A DNA stretch of 40,386 bases from Mycolicibacterium llatzerense (lineage in GTDB: Bacteria > Actinomycetota > Actinomycetes > Mycobacteriales > Mycobacteriaceae), in contig NZ_JXST01000050.1 of assembly GCF_000878195.1 (NCBI RefSeq), forward strand, positions 1 to 40,386, written 5' to 3'. This document shows, one piece after another, positions 16,859 to 24,802 of the stretch. Below the pieces are notes generated by a model. The model did no database searches, was not told where the DNA came from, and was given only the letters and a program-made list of their open reading frames with translations. Position 1 is the stretch's first letter. Each line of letters opens with the position of its first letter. The position numbers and the translations under genes were made by a program.

Positions 16859-17698
16859 ATGTTGAATCGCGCAACTGCCGCTGCTGCCCTGCTCACCGCG
16901 CCGGTCTTTGTGCTGGCGGGCTGCACTTCCAACCAGATGTCGAAGCCGTCGACGTCTGCGCCGCCCACCACCTGGACTCAGGCGAATCCGTCAGCGCTGA
17001 ACGTCGTGCTGAAGACGTCCGACGGCAGACCCGTCGCCAACGCCGCCATCGACTTTTCTGATGGCTACGCCACGGTGACCGCGGAGACCACCGGCGGCGG
17101 CATCCTGGCCCCCGGCAGCCACGGCATGCACATCCATTCCGTGGGCAAGTGCGAAGGAGACTTCGCGTCCGCCGGCGGTCATCTGCAGGTCGCCGGACAT
17201 ACCGGCCATCCGTCGAGCGGCGATCTGACGCCGCTGAACATCCGCGGCGACGGCACCGGGAAGGTCGTTGCGACGACCGACGCGTTCACCGAGTCAGCCC
17301 TGAAAGGGCCGCAGGGCAGTGCGCTGATCATCCATCAGGGTCCGGACAACTTCGCCAACATCCCGCCGCGGTACACGCACGACGGTGTTTCAGGTCCAGA
17401 CGCCGAGACACTGGCCACCGGCGACGCCGGCGGGCGTGTGGCGTGTGCGGTGCTGGCTCCGGCTGGTTCTTCTTCGGCCTCGACTTCTACGTCGACGGCG
17501 ACCGCGACTGTTACCGAGACCACGGGCGTTCCGGTGGCGCCGCCTGCTACTCAAACGACGACCACTACTTCACCGACGACAACTACTACTTCGTCTTCGG
17601 CGAGCACCACCACTACTTCGACCACAGCGCCGACTACGTCGACCACCACGGTGCCCACCAGCCCGGTCGGGCCGACGAGCCCGGCCCCGAGCGGCTAG
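16859..17698 (+). CDS. sodC: SodC-like Cu(,Zn) superoxide dismutase lipoprotein with Ser/Thr/Pro tail
   Basis: The 279-residue exported lipoprotein has a signal peptide ending in the lipobox VLAGC (Cys22), a Ser/Pro/Thr linker, and a Cu/Zn-SOD domain at about 45-200. Copper ligands are H91 and H93 (GMHIH), H108 (GGH, bridging) and H159 (IIHQG). The disulfide pair is probably C98 and C196. Zinc-side candidates H114, H117 and D122 (GHTGHPSSGD) are present. Residues about 203-279 are an almost pure Ser/Thr/Ala/Pro tail, not usual for SodC and probably a cell-wall spacer or mannosylation region. It would convert superoxide outside the membrane. The GC-rich leader gives no strong ribosome site; ATG 16859 fits the signal peptide. 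It is divergent from amt. Confidence 0.85.
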   Translation: MLNRATAAAALLTAPVFVLAGCTSNQMSKPSTSAPPTTWTQANPSALNVVLKTSDGRPVANAAIDFSDGYATVTAETTGGGILAPGSHGMHIHSVGKCEGDFASAGGHLQVAGHTGHPSSGDLTPLNIRGDGTGKVVATTDAFTESALKGPQGSALIIHQGPDNFANIPPRYTHDGVSGPDAETLATGDAGGRVACAVLAPAGSSSASTSTSTATATVTETTGVPVAPPATQTTTTTSPTTTTTSSSASTTTTSTTAPTTSTTTVPTSPVGPTSPAPSG

Positions 17699-17922
17699 TT
17701 TCCGTTGACTCTCACGTGAGGGCGCAAAAGTGCGAGTAATGAACGCCCTGGTTACCGGATCAACTGCAGAAGCTCGTCCGTGGCCGTTGACCCTGAATCT
17801 ATGGCTGGAAAGGCCGAGTGGTTGACGCCGCCAGAGCAGACCCAGCCCCAGCAGGCGTTGACTGCGAATCTACGCAGTTCCCTACTTGCAAAAGTTGTGC
17901 GTCAGTTCGCGGTCAACGCAGG
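17699..17922. other. Intergenic region with a degenerate 17-bp direct repeat
   Basis: Between the SodC-like gene and the end of dcd there is no convincing gene. It contains the palindrome CTCACGTGAG (17711-17720). A direct repeat CGTTGACYSYGAATCTA occurs at 17786-17802 and 17856-17872, 70 bp apart, and a third CGTTGACTCT at 17703. A role in 3'-end formation or as a degenerate duplication is possible but unproven. Confidence 0.45.
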
Positions 17923-18492
17923 TCAGGGCTTGGAGAAGTTGAGGTACGACCGCGAGGGTGTCGGGCCGCGCTGGCCCTGGTACTTGGAGCCGACCTTGTC
18001 GCTGCCGTAGGGGTGTTCGGCCGGACTAGTCAGGCGGAGCAGGCACAGCTGGCCGATCTTCATGCCGGGCCAGAGGGTGATCGGCAGGTTGGCGACGTTC
18101 GACAGCTCCAGCGTGATGTGGCCCGAGAAGCCCGGGTCGATGAAGCCCGCGGTCGAGTGCGTCAGCAGCCCGAGCCGACCCAGCGACGACTTGCCTTCCA
18201 GCCGGCCCGCCAGATCGTCTGGGAGCGTGCAGGTTTCGAGTGTCGAGCCCAGCACGAACTCGCCCGGGTGCAGGACGAAGGGTTCACCTTCGTCGGGCTC
18301 GACCAGAGTGGTCAGCTCGTCCTGCTGCTGTGCGGGGTCGATGTGCGTGTAGCGGGTGTTGTTGAAAACCCGGAACAGGCTGTCCAGCCGGACGTCGACG
18401 CTGGAGGGCTGGACCATGGCGTCGTCGAACGGATCGATGCCGAGACGCCCAGCAGCGATTTCGGCCCGGAGATCGCGGTCGGAGAGGAGCAC
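17923..18492 (-). CDS. dcd: dCTP deaminase, bifunctional dCTP deaminase/dUTPase type
   Basis: The 189-residue protein aligns along its whole length with Dcd: MLLSDRDLRAEI, QPSSVDVRLD, the deaminase/dUTPase core GKSSLGRLGLLTHSTAGFIDPGFSGHITLEL (catalytic Glu in HITLEL), and the C-terminal SKYQGQRGPTPSRSYLNF lid. The M. tuberculosis enzyme (Rv0321) makes dUMP directly from dCTP, avoiding free dUTP, and this one looks the same. It acts as a homotrimer in the cytosol, in dTTP supply. It is divergent from the tRNA-Gly gene by 47 bp. The ATG at 18492 is the family start. Confidence 0.96.
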   Translation of the reverse strand: MLLSDRDLRAEIAAGRLGIDPFDDAMVQPSSVDVRLDSLFRVFNNTRYTHIDPAQQQDELTTLVEPDEGEPFVLHPGEFVLGSTLETCTLPDDLAGRLEGKSSLGRLGLLTHSTAGFIDPGFSGHITLELSNVANLPITLWPGMKIGQLCLLRLTSPAEHPYGSDKVGSKYQGQRGPTPSRSYLNFSKP

Positions 18493-18539
18493 CCGACGAG
18501 ACTAACGGCCAGCTTGATATCCTGCGTCAGCACCACCGT

Positions 18540-18613
18540 GCCGATGTAGTTCAATGGCAGAACATCAGCTTCCCAAGCTGAATACGCGGGTTCGATTCCC
18601 GTCATCGGCTCCA
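18540..18613 (+). tRNA. tRNA-Gly (anticodon CCC), CCA encoded
   Basis: A complete cloverleaf is visible. The acceptor stem GCCGATG pairs with CATCGGC (18603-18609). The D stem is GTTC/GAAC, the anticodon stem TCAGC/GCTGA with loop TTCCCAA, so the anticodon is CCC. The T arm is GCGGG-TTCGATT-CCCGT. The discriminator is T, followed by genomic CCA (18611-18613). It reads GGG codons. Its position next to dcd matches a tRNA-Gly gene in M. tuberculosis. Confidence 0.96.
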
Positions 18614-18658
18614 CGAAAGCCTGCGGCACGATCTCGCCGCGACAGATACGTTGGCCCC

Positions 18659-20122
18659 ATGGACGTCCGCGCGATCGGCAAGGGCCTGGGCACTCTGGAC
18701 CGTGAGGTCTTCGAGGCGGTCGCCGAATCCCCCAGCCCATTCCTGGACACCGTGATGCCCCGGCTGACCAGGGCCGCAGACCATTCCAAGCTGTGGTTCG
18801 CCATCGCGGCCGGGCTGGGCGCGCTCGGCACCACGTCGGTGAAGCGCGGGGCCGCGCGCGGCGTCGTCAGCCTCGCAGTGACCAGCCTGGTGACCAACCA
18901 GCTGGCGAAACGGATCTGGCGGCGTCCCCGGCCGGACCATAGCCGCATCCCGGTGGTGCGCCGGGCCAGAAGAATGCCGACGTCACACTCGTTGCCGTCC
19001 GGCCACTCCGCGAGCGCCGCGGCCTTCGCGGTCGCCGTCGGGCTGGAATCCCCGTTGGCCGGCCTGCCGCTGGCACTACTCGCCGGCCTGGTCGGACTGT
19101 CGCGGGTCGCCACCGGTGCGCACTATCCAGGCGACGTGTTCGCCGGATTCGGCATCGGCGCCGCGATCGCGGTTGTCGGCGCCCGCATCGTCCCCACCAT
19201 CCCTGCGGCCACACTGCCGACTTCTGATCCGCTGCGATTCCACACCGAGCCGCGACCGGACGGCACAGGCGTCGCACTCGTCATCAACCCGGCCTCCGGT
19301 GACGGGACGGGCAAACGGATCATCGACGAAGCCCGAAAAGCCTTGCCGGGCATGGAGATCGTCGAACTCGACAAAGACGACGACATCGAAGCGGTGCTGC
19401 GCGAAACAGCCAAACGCGTCGAGGTGCTCGCCATCGGTGGCGGCGACGGAACGGTGGCGTGCGCGGCGGGCATCGCCGTCGAGCAGGGTGTCCCGCTCGC
19501 GGTGTTCCCCGGTGGGACGTTCAACCACTTCGCCAAGGACATCGGCTGCGATTCGGTGGCCCGGACCGTCGAAGCGATCACCGAAGGCACCGCGGCCTAC
19601 GTCGACCTGGTGTGCCTCAACGACGAACGCATGGTGATCAACACCGCCAGCATCGGCGCCTACCCGAAGTACGTGCGGACCCGCGAGAAGCTCGAGCGCC
19701 GGATGGGCAAGCCGCTGGCCGGGCTGTGCGCGCTCTATCTGACGCTGCGCCGGGAAGCTCCGGTGCGAATCAGCTACGACGACAAGACACTTGAGACCGA
19801 ACTCTTCTTCCTCGGCAATTCGAAGTACTTCCCATCCGGATTCGCCCCGTCGCAGCGACCACGTCTCGACGACGGGCTGATCGACGTACGGATCCTCGAG
19901 ACCGGGCGGCGGTTCGGCCGGCTGCGTATTGCGACGTCCGTGGCGTTGGGCCGACTGGAACGCAGCCCGCTCTATCACGAGCTGCAGGTGCCAGAGTTCC
20001 GCTTCGTCTCTGTCGACGGACCGACGACCGTTGCCCACGACGGTGAGGTCGGCGAGGCGTTGAGCGAGGCCACCTTCAGCGTGCGCTACCGGGCGCTGCC
20101 GGTGTTTCGTCCCCTGACCTAG
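18659..20122 (+). CDS. Fusion of PAP2 phosphatase and diacylglycerol/sphingosine kinase-like domain
   Basis: The 487-residue protein joins two lipid-modifying domains. The membrane PAP2 half (about 1-185) has the phosphatase triad KRIWRRP (84-90), PSGH (113-116) and SRVATGAHYPGD (148-159). The C-terminal half (about 203-485) is a lipid kinase with NPASGDG (210-216), IGGGDGT (near 255) and FPGGTFNHFAKD. One half would remove phosphate from an isoprenoid or phosphatidate-type substrate and the other phosphorylate a lipid alcohol; actual substrates are unknown. Similar fusions occur in actinobacteria. ATG 18659 is chosen; the frame is open back through the tRNA but that part is not coding. Its stop overlaps the convergent acyl-CoA dehydrogenase stop in the tetramer CTAG. 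Confidence 0.9.
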   Translation: MDVRAIGKGLGTLDREVFEAVAESPSPFLDTVMPRLTRAADHSKLWFAIAAGLGALGTTSVKRGAARGVVSLAVTSLVTNQLAKRIWRRPRPDHSRIPVVRRARRMPTSHSLPSGHSASAAAFAVAVGLESPLAGLPLALLAGLVGLSRVATGAHYPGDVFAGFGIGAAIAVVGARIVPTIPAATLPTSDPLRFHTEPRPDGTGVALVINPASGDGTGKRIIDEARKALPGMEIVELDKDDDIEAVLRETAKRVEVLAIGGGDGTVACAAGIAVEQGVPLAVFPGGTFNHFAKDIGCDSVARTVEAITEGTAAYVDLVCLNDERMVINTASIGAYPKYVRTREKLERRMGKPLAGLCALYLTLRREAPVRISYDDKTLETELFFLGNSKYFPSGFAPSQRPRLDDGLIDVRILETGRRFGRLRIATSVALGRLERSPLYHELQVPEFRFVSVDGPTTVAHDGEVGEALSEATFSVRYRALPVFRPLT

Positions 20123-21852
20123 GGCCGCATCTCGTAGGCACCGTCGTAGGCGGCCACCTGCGCCCAGACCCGATCGAAGCGCGCCGTATCGGCGACGGGC
20201 TTACGGATCGCGGCCAAAGCCCACTCCTGTTGCGCCGCAGTCGAGCTCGGCTTTCCATGCAGCGCAACCGCATACGACGAGAAGTCGCGGATCTGGAAGT
20301 CGAAGATCTGATCCAACAGGTCACGGTCGAGCCCGGTCAGTTCGGCCTGCTCGAGGATCAGCTGCCCGTAGACCACCAGGGTGAACAAGTGGCCGACAAC
20401 GAGCACGAAGTCGAGGTCGCATTGTTGGTCGGCATCGGGCGCCGCTGTGGCCAGTAGGTCCTTGAACGCCAACACTTGTTCGTAGAAACGCTCCACATTC
20501 GGAACCGAGAGGTTCCGCTCGTATACCGGCGCCCAGTCCGCGAACTGCACCTTCGACGCGCCACGCGCCGGCCCCTGCGCCCAGAAGAACACGTCGTCGG
20601 CCGTGTCGTCGCGGGTGCCGATCTGCGGGTAGCTGCCCGGGTTGAACATGTAGTTGGGCATGAACTTCAGGATCTGTGCGACGTTCACATGCACGGTGCC
20701 CTCCAGTCGGGGCAGGGCACCGATCAACCGGTTCACCTCGTTGAAATAGGTGTTCTTCTCAAACCCCTTGGCGGCCAGCACATCCCATAGCAGAGTGATG
20801 ACGCGCTCGCCCTCGGAGGTGACCTTGGACTTGGTGACGGGATTGAACAGCAGGTAGCGGCGGTCGTCGAGGCCGGCACTGCGGAAGTAGTCGATGGCGC
20901 GATCGCTGAACAACTTCATCGCGATCAACCGGGAGTAGACGTCGACGAATGACGCACGCACGTGCGGGAAGTCGGTGACCGGGTTGCCGTAGAGGATCCG
21001 ATTGTTCGCGTGCGTGATCGCCTCGTAGAAGGCGTGCTCACACATCCCGATCGAGCCGCTGCACAGATTGAACTTGCCAACGTTGACGGTGTTCAGCGCC
21101 GCCGAGAAGGCCTCCGGCCCCGTGCACAGGATGTCCTCCTCATGCACCGGATAGTCGTTGAGCCGGAAGGTGCTGACGTACATCTGGCCGTGCACCACGT
21201 TGTCGATCAGCTCGTAGTTCTCATGGCCGCTGTCCGCGACGAACCAGACATAGCCATCCGGTCCGTCGACGTCGGTGCGGCGCGAGAACACCGACACCAT
21301 GCCGGCCACGTTGCCGTTGCCGATGTAGTACTTCTCCCCCGAAGCCCGGAACACCACGCCCTCGTCGGTCGTCGGCGTCAGCAGCAGGTCGGTGTTGTAG
21401 ATGTCGGCGCCGTGCTCGCGCTCGGACAGCGCGAACGCCATGACGCCGCCCGCCTCGAGCTGCGCGGCGGCCCGCTCCTTGGCCTTGATGTTGTCGCTCT
21501 GCCAAATCGGGCCGAGGCCGAGGATGGTGACCTGTTCGGCGTACCAATACGCCAGCCCGTAGAAGCCGAGGATCTCGCTCAGCACGGCATTGCGCGAGGT
21601 GTCCCAGCGCTTGTTCGGATCACCGTCGGCGAACTCCGACGGCGTCAGGAACGTCGCGAAAACCTTCTCCCGCTTGATGAATTCGAGAAAGTCGGTGACC
21701 CAGGTCGCGGCCAGGTCGTCCTGCAGCAACCGCACCTTGCCGCGATCTTCGAACCATTCGATCAGCGCGCGCAACTGGCGCCGCGACTCCGGATCGAGGT
21801 GTTGAGGGTCGAAATCGTTCGGGTTGAGCAGCAGTCCGCGGGCGTTCGGCAT
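20119..21852 (-). CDS. Acyl-CoA dehydrogenase family protein
   Basis: This 577-residue flavoprotein is longer than the usual 380-400. The core pattern is recognisable: the FALSEREHGADIYNTDLLLTP stretch around the FAD/substrate site, ASGEKYYIGNGNVAG, and a long helical C-terminal domain. The extra sequence resembles large FadE-like proteins, so it may act on bulky substrates; FAD would pass electrons to EtfAB and so to EtfD, encoded at 2971. A catalytic base cannot be placed by eye. The ATG at 21852 has AAGAAGG upstream. The next minus-strand gene upstream is a Rieske oxygenase 115 bp away, so both may belong to one degradation pathway under the TetR at 23248. Confidence 0.85.
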   Translation of the reverse strand: MPNARGLLLNPNDFDPQHLDPESRRQLRALIEWFEDRGKVRLLQDDLAATWVTDFLEFIKREKVFATFLTPSEFADGDPNKRWDTSRNAVLSEILGFYGLAYWYAEQVTILGLGPIWQSDNIKAKERAAAQLEAGGVMAFALSEREHGADIYNTDLLLTPTTDEGVVFRASGEKYYIGNGNVAGMVSVFSRRTDVDGPDGYVWFVADSGHENYELIDNVVHGQMYVSTFRLNDYPVHEEDILCTGPEAFSAALNTVNVGKFNLCSGSIGMCEHAFYEAITHANNRILYGNPVTDFPHVRASFVDVYSRLIAMKLFSDRAIDYFRSAGLDDRRYLLFNPVTKSKVTSEGERVITLLWDVLAAKGFEKNTYFNEVNRLIGALPRLEGTVHVNVAQILKFMPNYMFNPGSYPQIGTRDDTADDVFFWAQGPARGASKVQFADWAPVYERNLSVPNVERFYEQVLAFKDLLATAAPDADQQCDLDFVLVVGHLFTLVVYGQLILEQAELTGLDRDLLDQIFDFQIRDFSSYAVALHGKPSSTAAQQEWALAAIRKPVADTARFDRVWAQVAAYDGAYEMRP

Positions 21853-21923
21853 GGGCGCACCTTCTTCGGTCCGGATTTGGCACCGAATCTAGCCCTCGGA
21901 CGACCGCGGGACGGCAGATTCCG

Positions 21924-21949
21924 ATTGGCGACTCTGAGATCGCCCCAAT
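21924..21949. terminator. Hairpin downstream of the Rieske gene
   Basis: ATTGGCGA (21924-21931) pairs with TCGCCCCAAT (21940-21949) with one bulged C and an 8-nt loop. It lies between the Rieske stop (21967) and the acyl-CoA dehydrogenase start (21852) and could end or attenuate the transcript. No T run follows. Confidence 0.4.
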
Positions 21950-21966
21950 GAGCGAGGGGTGCGTCC

Positions 21967-23139
21967 TTATTGGAGCGCTACACCGAGCTCCTGGGCGAAC
22001 ACCCTGATCATGTGTTGCACTCCGATTTCGTTGCGGCCGATGATCATGTGGTCGTGCTGGCCGTGTCTGACACCTTCCCCGCATTGGGGCAACATGGCGA
22101 AGTCCTCGTCGACGACCGCGGCGTGGACGTTGTCGTACACCTGGTCATAGACCGCACGCATCTCGTCATCGGTGGCCGGCACGCGCCCCATCCAGCTGTG
22201 GCGCACCGAGCATCGGGTTGGCTCCCCAGCGGGCAGGATGTCGACGATCTCCACTCCAATCGGGCTGTTCGCCAAGATCAGATTGGGATAGATCCAGTAG
22301 ATGACGCCCATGTTCTGGTGCGGGTCCCAGGAGCCGGACGGGTCGTCAGCGAGATTGGCGACCCAGTTGAAGGGAAAGCCGATTCGGTGGTGCTTGCCGT
22401 ACTCGTCGTACACCCCGGTGTTGGGCAGGGTGTTCTGCCCAATCACGCTCTCGCCGTGGACGAATGGGAAGTGGTACCCCTCGGCGAACGCTTCGAGGGC
22501 TCCCTTCCACGACACTTGCGACTGGAACTCCTTCTCGGTGTGATACCCGTACGCGGCGTAATTCATCAGCTCGAGTTCCGGACCGATGGACCCGAGGTGG
22601 CTGTCGACGTCGATGGCGGCACCGGCGGTCAGGACGGCCCAAATGAAGCCGTGCCGCTCCTCGTTCGGCAACTCAACGAGTCCGTAGTCGGCCTTGTCCA
22701 TCGAATCGAAACCTGCCTTGCCCGGAACGGTGAACAGTTCGCCGGTGTTCTTGTAGCTCCACGCGTGGTACGGGCAAGTGAATCGCGCAGCGTTGCCAGC
22801 TCCACACGCGGGTTTCGCGCCGCGATGGCGGCAGTAGTTGAGGAACACGTGACTGACACCGTCGCGATCTCGGGTCACCAGTAGCGAATCACCCAGCACC
22901 GAACGCACGACGTAGTCGTTGGCGTTGGGAATCTGGGCCGACGGCACGATCGCAAGCGGCACGCGCCGCAACACCTGCGACTCCTCGATCTCAGTGATCT
23001 TCGGATCTCGGTAGTAGTGCAACGGCACCCGCAGTTCGCGGTCGGCCATATCCGTCGTCTTGTCGACTGCATGGCGCAAGGCACGCCTCGTCAGTGCCTC
23101 GTTCTGACTACTGACCGGTCCTTCGGCGATCGCCGTCAT
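21967..23139 (-). CDS. Rieske non-haem iron oxygenase, alpha subunit
   Basis: This 390-residue protein has a Rieske 2Fe-2S motif C-x-H-x16-C-x2-H (C103, H105, C122, H125; NYCRHRG ... TCPYHAWSY). The catalytic domain carries the iron-binding EGYHFPFVH motif. It belongs to ring-hydroxylating or demethylating oxygenases, using electrons from a separate reductase not found nearby; the substrate is probably aromatic or terpenoid. ATG 23139 is chosen because TGAGG lies eight bases upstream; an ATG at 23151 and a longer frame to 23190 run into the operator. The divergent TetR gene and the 30-bp palindrome between them imply substrate-inducible control. Confidence 0.9.
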   Translation of the reverse strand: MTAIAEGPVSSQNEALTRRALRHAVDKTTDMADRELRVPLHYYRDPKITEIEESQVLRRVPLAIVPSAQIPNANDYVVRSVLGDSLLVTRDRDGVSHVFLNYCRHRGAKPACGAGNAARFTCPYHAWSYKNTGELFTVPGKAGFDSMDKADYGLVELPNEERHGFIWAVLTAGAAIDVDSHLGSIGPELELMNYAAYGYHTEKEFQSQVSWKGALEAFAEGYHFPFVHGESVIGQNTLPNTGVYDEYGKHHRIGFPFNWVANLADDPSGSWDPHQNMGVIYWIYPNLILANSPIGVEIVDILPAGEPTRCSVRHSWMGRVPATDDEMRAVYDQVYDNVHAAVVDEDFAMLPQCGEGVRHGQHDHMIIGRNEIGVQHMIRVFAQELGVALQ

Positions 23140-23171
23140 GGCTGACCTCATTTCACACTCGGGAGTAATCG

Positions 23172-23201
23172 GACCATACAGTAGCGACACTATGTATGGT
23201 C
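23172..23201. promoter_or_regulatory. 30-bp operator between Rieske gene and tetR
   Basis: GACCATACA (23172-23180) and TGTATGGTC (23193-23201) are perfect 9-bp inverted arms with a 12-bp spacer. The element lies in the 108-bp divergent gap and includes AT-rich hexamers usable as -10 elements in both directions. It is the strongest operator-like palindrome in the window and the likely site of the adjacent TetR. Confidence 0.75.
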
Positions 23202-23247
23202 AAGAGTAGATGGGGTCCGCAGGGGAGCAGCGGGATGGAAGTATGCG

Positions 23248-23871
23248 GTGATGCGCAGACACGGCTGGTCTGGTGACATCCCCGTCGACGACGACGAGGC
23301 GGTGCGCCGCATCGTCAGCGCGGCCCGGTCATCGATCGACGAGCGGGGTTCGGTGAGCGTGTCCGATGTGGCCACCGAACTCGGGATCACCCGGCAGACC
23401 GTGTACCGCTACTTCCCCACCCTCGACGCGCTGATGACCGGCACCGCATTGTCGGCAGTCGAAGGCTTTCTGGACCGCTTGGCCGAAGACCTGCAATCGA
23501 TCACCGACCCCACCGAGGCCGTGATCGAAGGCATCGCATACACATTGGAACAACTCCCCAACGACCGCTATCTGAGCTTGGTCATGCACCCCGGCAGGGC
23601 GAGCGCCTTCGCCGCCGGCGTCACCTCCGAAACGTCGATTTCGTTCGGTCGGTCGATCCTCGAGCGCTTCCAAGTCGACTGGCCCGCAGCCGGTTTCAGC
23701 GGCAGGCAACTCGACGAGCTCGTCGAGTTCATGCTGCGGACACTGCAGTCGTTCATCTTGGATCCCGGTGGCCCCGAGCGGCACGGCGAGGAACTGCGCG
23801 CCTTCCTCCGTCGCTGGGTCGCGCCGGCAGTCCAGATGCATCACGACTCAGTCGCCAACACAGCTCCATAG
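23248..23871 (+). CDS. TetR family regulator of the divergent Rieske gene
   Basis: The 207-residue protein has a TetR HTH at about 33-75 (SVSDVATELGITRQTVYRYFPTLDALM), with a fully helical ligand domain. It starts at GTG 23248 or at the ATG immediately after it (23251); GGAAG at about 23237 serves either. Divergent location from a Rieske oxygenase, and the palindrome between them, make local repression likely; the inducer would be the oxygenase substrate or a metabolite. Confidence 0.9.
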   Translation: MMRRHGWSGDIPVDDDEAVRRIVSAARSSIDERGSVSVSDVATELGITRQTVYRYFPTLDALMTGTALSAVEGFLDRLAEDLQSITDPTEAVIEGIAYTLEQLPNDRYLSLVMHPGRASAFAAGVTSETSISFGRSILERFQVDWPAAGFSGRQLDELVEFMLRTLQSFILDPGGPERHGEELRAFLRRWVAPAVQMHHDSVANTAP

Positions 23872-23923
23872 CGCGCTCGAAACTCTGTCGACCGATTCCG
23901 CTCCGCCATGAAACCATGCCCCT

Positions 23924-24469
23924 ATGGCCAAGCAGTTCCCGGAGATCACCGACAGATTCAGCACCTTCATTGCCGCGCAAAGCATGTACTTCGTGGCGAC
24001 GGCGGCGAGCGACGGCCGAGTGAACCTCTCCCCGAAGGGCCTGGACTCGCTCCGGGTCCTCGGCCCGAATCGGGTGGCGTGGCTGAACCTGACCGGCAGC
24101 GGCAACGAGACCTCGGCGCATCTGCTCGACAACCCGCGGATGACGCTGATGTTCTGCTCGTTCGACCGCGAGCCCCTGATTCTGCGGCTGTACGGCACGG
24201 CTCGCGAAGTCCAGCCCGAAGACCCTGACTGGGACGAGCTCTACCGCGAGTTCCCGCCCCACATCAGCGCCCGCCAGATCTACGACATGACCGTGGACCT
24301 GGTCCAAACCTCGTGCGGCTTCGGCGTGCCGCTCATGTCGGTCGAGTCCGAGCGCGTCCTGCTCGACACCTGGGCCGAGAAGAAAGGCCCGGAGGGCGTC
24401 GCCGAGTACTGGCAGCAGAAGAACCTGTCGAGCATCGACGGCATGCCGACGAAGCTGGCTCTGGATTGA
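23924..24469 (+). CDS. Pyridoxamine 5'-phosphate oxidase (PPOX) family protein
   Basis: The 181-residue protein shows the split beta-barrel flavin/deazaflavin-binding pattern: FIAAQSMYFVATAASDGRVNLSPKG, then VAWLNLTGSGNETSAHLLDNPRMTLMFC, which is typical of PPOX-class proteins with a conserved N-x-T-x-H loop. In mycobacteria such proteins may bind FMN or F420 and reduce small molecules; the exact reaction is unknown. The start at ATG 23924 follows a short gap after the TetR gene. It could be co-transcribed with that gene. Confidence 0.85.
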   Translation: MAKQFPEITDRFSTFIAAQSMYFVATAASDGRVNLSPKGLDSLRVLGPNRVAWLNLTGSGNETSAHLLDNPRMTLMFCSFDREPLILRLYGTAREVQPEDPDWDELYREFPPHISARQIYDMTVDLVQTSCGFGVPLMSVESERVLLDTWAEKKGPEGVAEYWQQKNLSSIDGMPTKLALD

Positions 24470-24491
24470 CCAGTGGCACTTACGGTTTCGG

Positions 24492-24740
24492 CTACGCGAC
24501 CATGACGTCGACCGACAGGCGCTCCCCAAGGGCGTACACGGTCGGCCAGTCTTGACTCTGCGCGGCCGTTTCCAGCGCGTCGATCAGCGGGCTCTCCACG
24601 CCCAGTTCGGCGAGCCACGTCGAGACCGTCGCCGCGATCTGTTCGCCGGGCACCTCTTCGGCGCGCCGGCCATGCAGACGGTCGACCACCACGAAGGTCG
24701 GCGCTGCGGAGCGCCGGCGGCGGAAGTCGATGATGCTCAT
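24492..24740 (-). CDS. Small hypothetical protein
   Basis: This frame encodes 82 residues: a basic start (MSIIDFRRRRSAA), a hydrophobic strand (TFVVVDRLHG), then helices (IAATVSTWLAELGV ... LIDALETAAQ). No family is recognised. It fills the gap between the PPOX gene (convergent) and the acetyltransferase gene (divergent), with no competing frame, which supports it as real. Confidence 0.55.
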   Translation of the reverse strand: MSIIDFRRRRSAAPTFVVVDRLHGRRAEEVPGEQIAATVSTWLAELGVESPLIDALETAAQSQDWPTVYALGERLSVDVMVA

Positions 24741-24802
24741 ACCAATTGAACGAAGCGGCCGTCAAAAAGGTTCACCGCGGCCGAAGCACCTAACGTGGTT
24801 CT

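Noticed and set aside
17780..18010. 76-codon plus-strand frame before and inside the dcd gene
   Set aside because: Overlaps dcd antisense, has no motif and no ribosome site.
18554..18658. N-terminal extension of the PAP2/kinase frame
   Set aside because: Overlaps the tRNA-Gly; the peptide is the translated tRNA and its flank.
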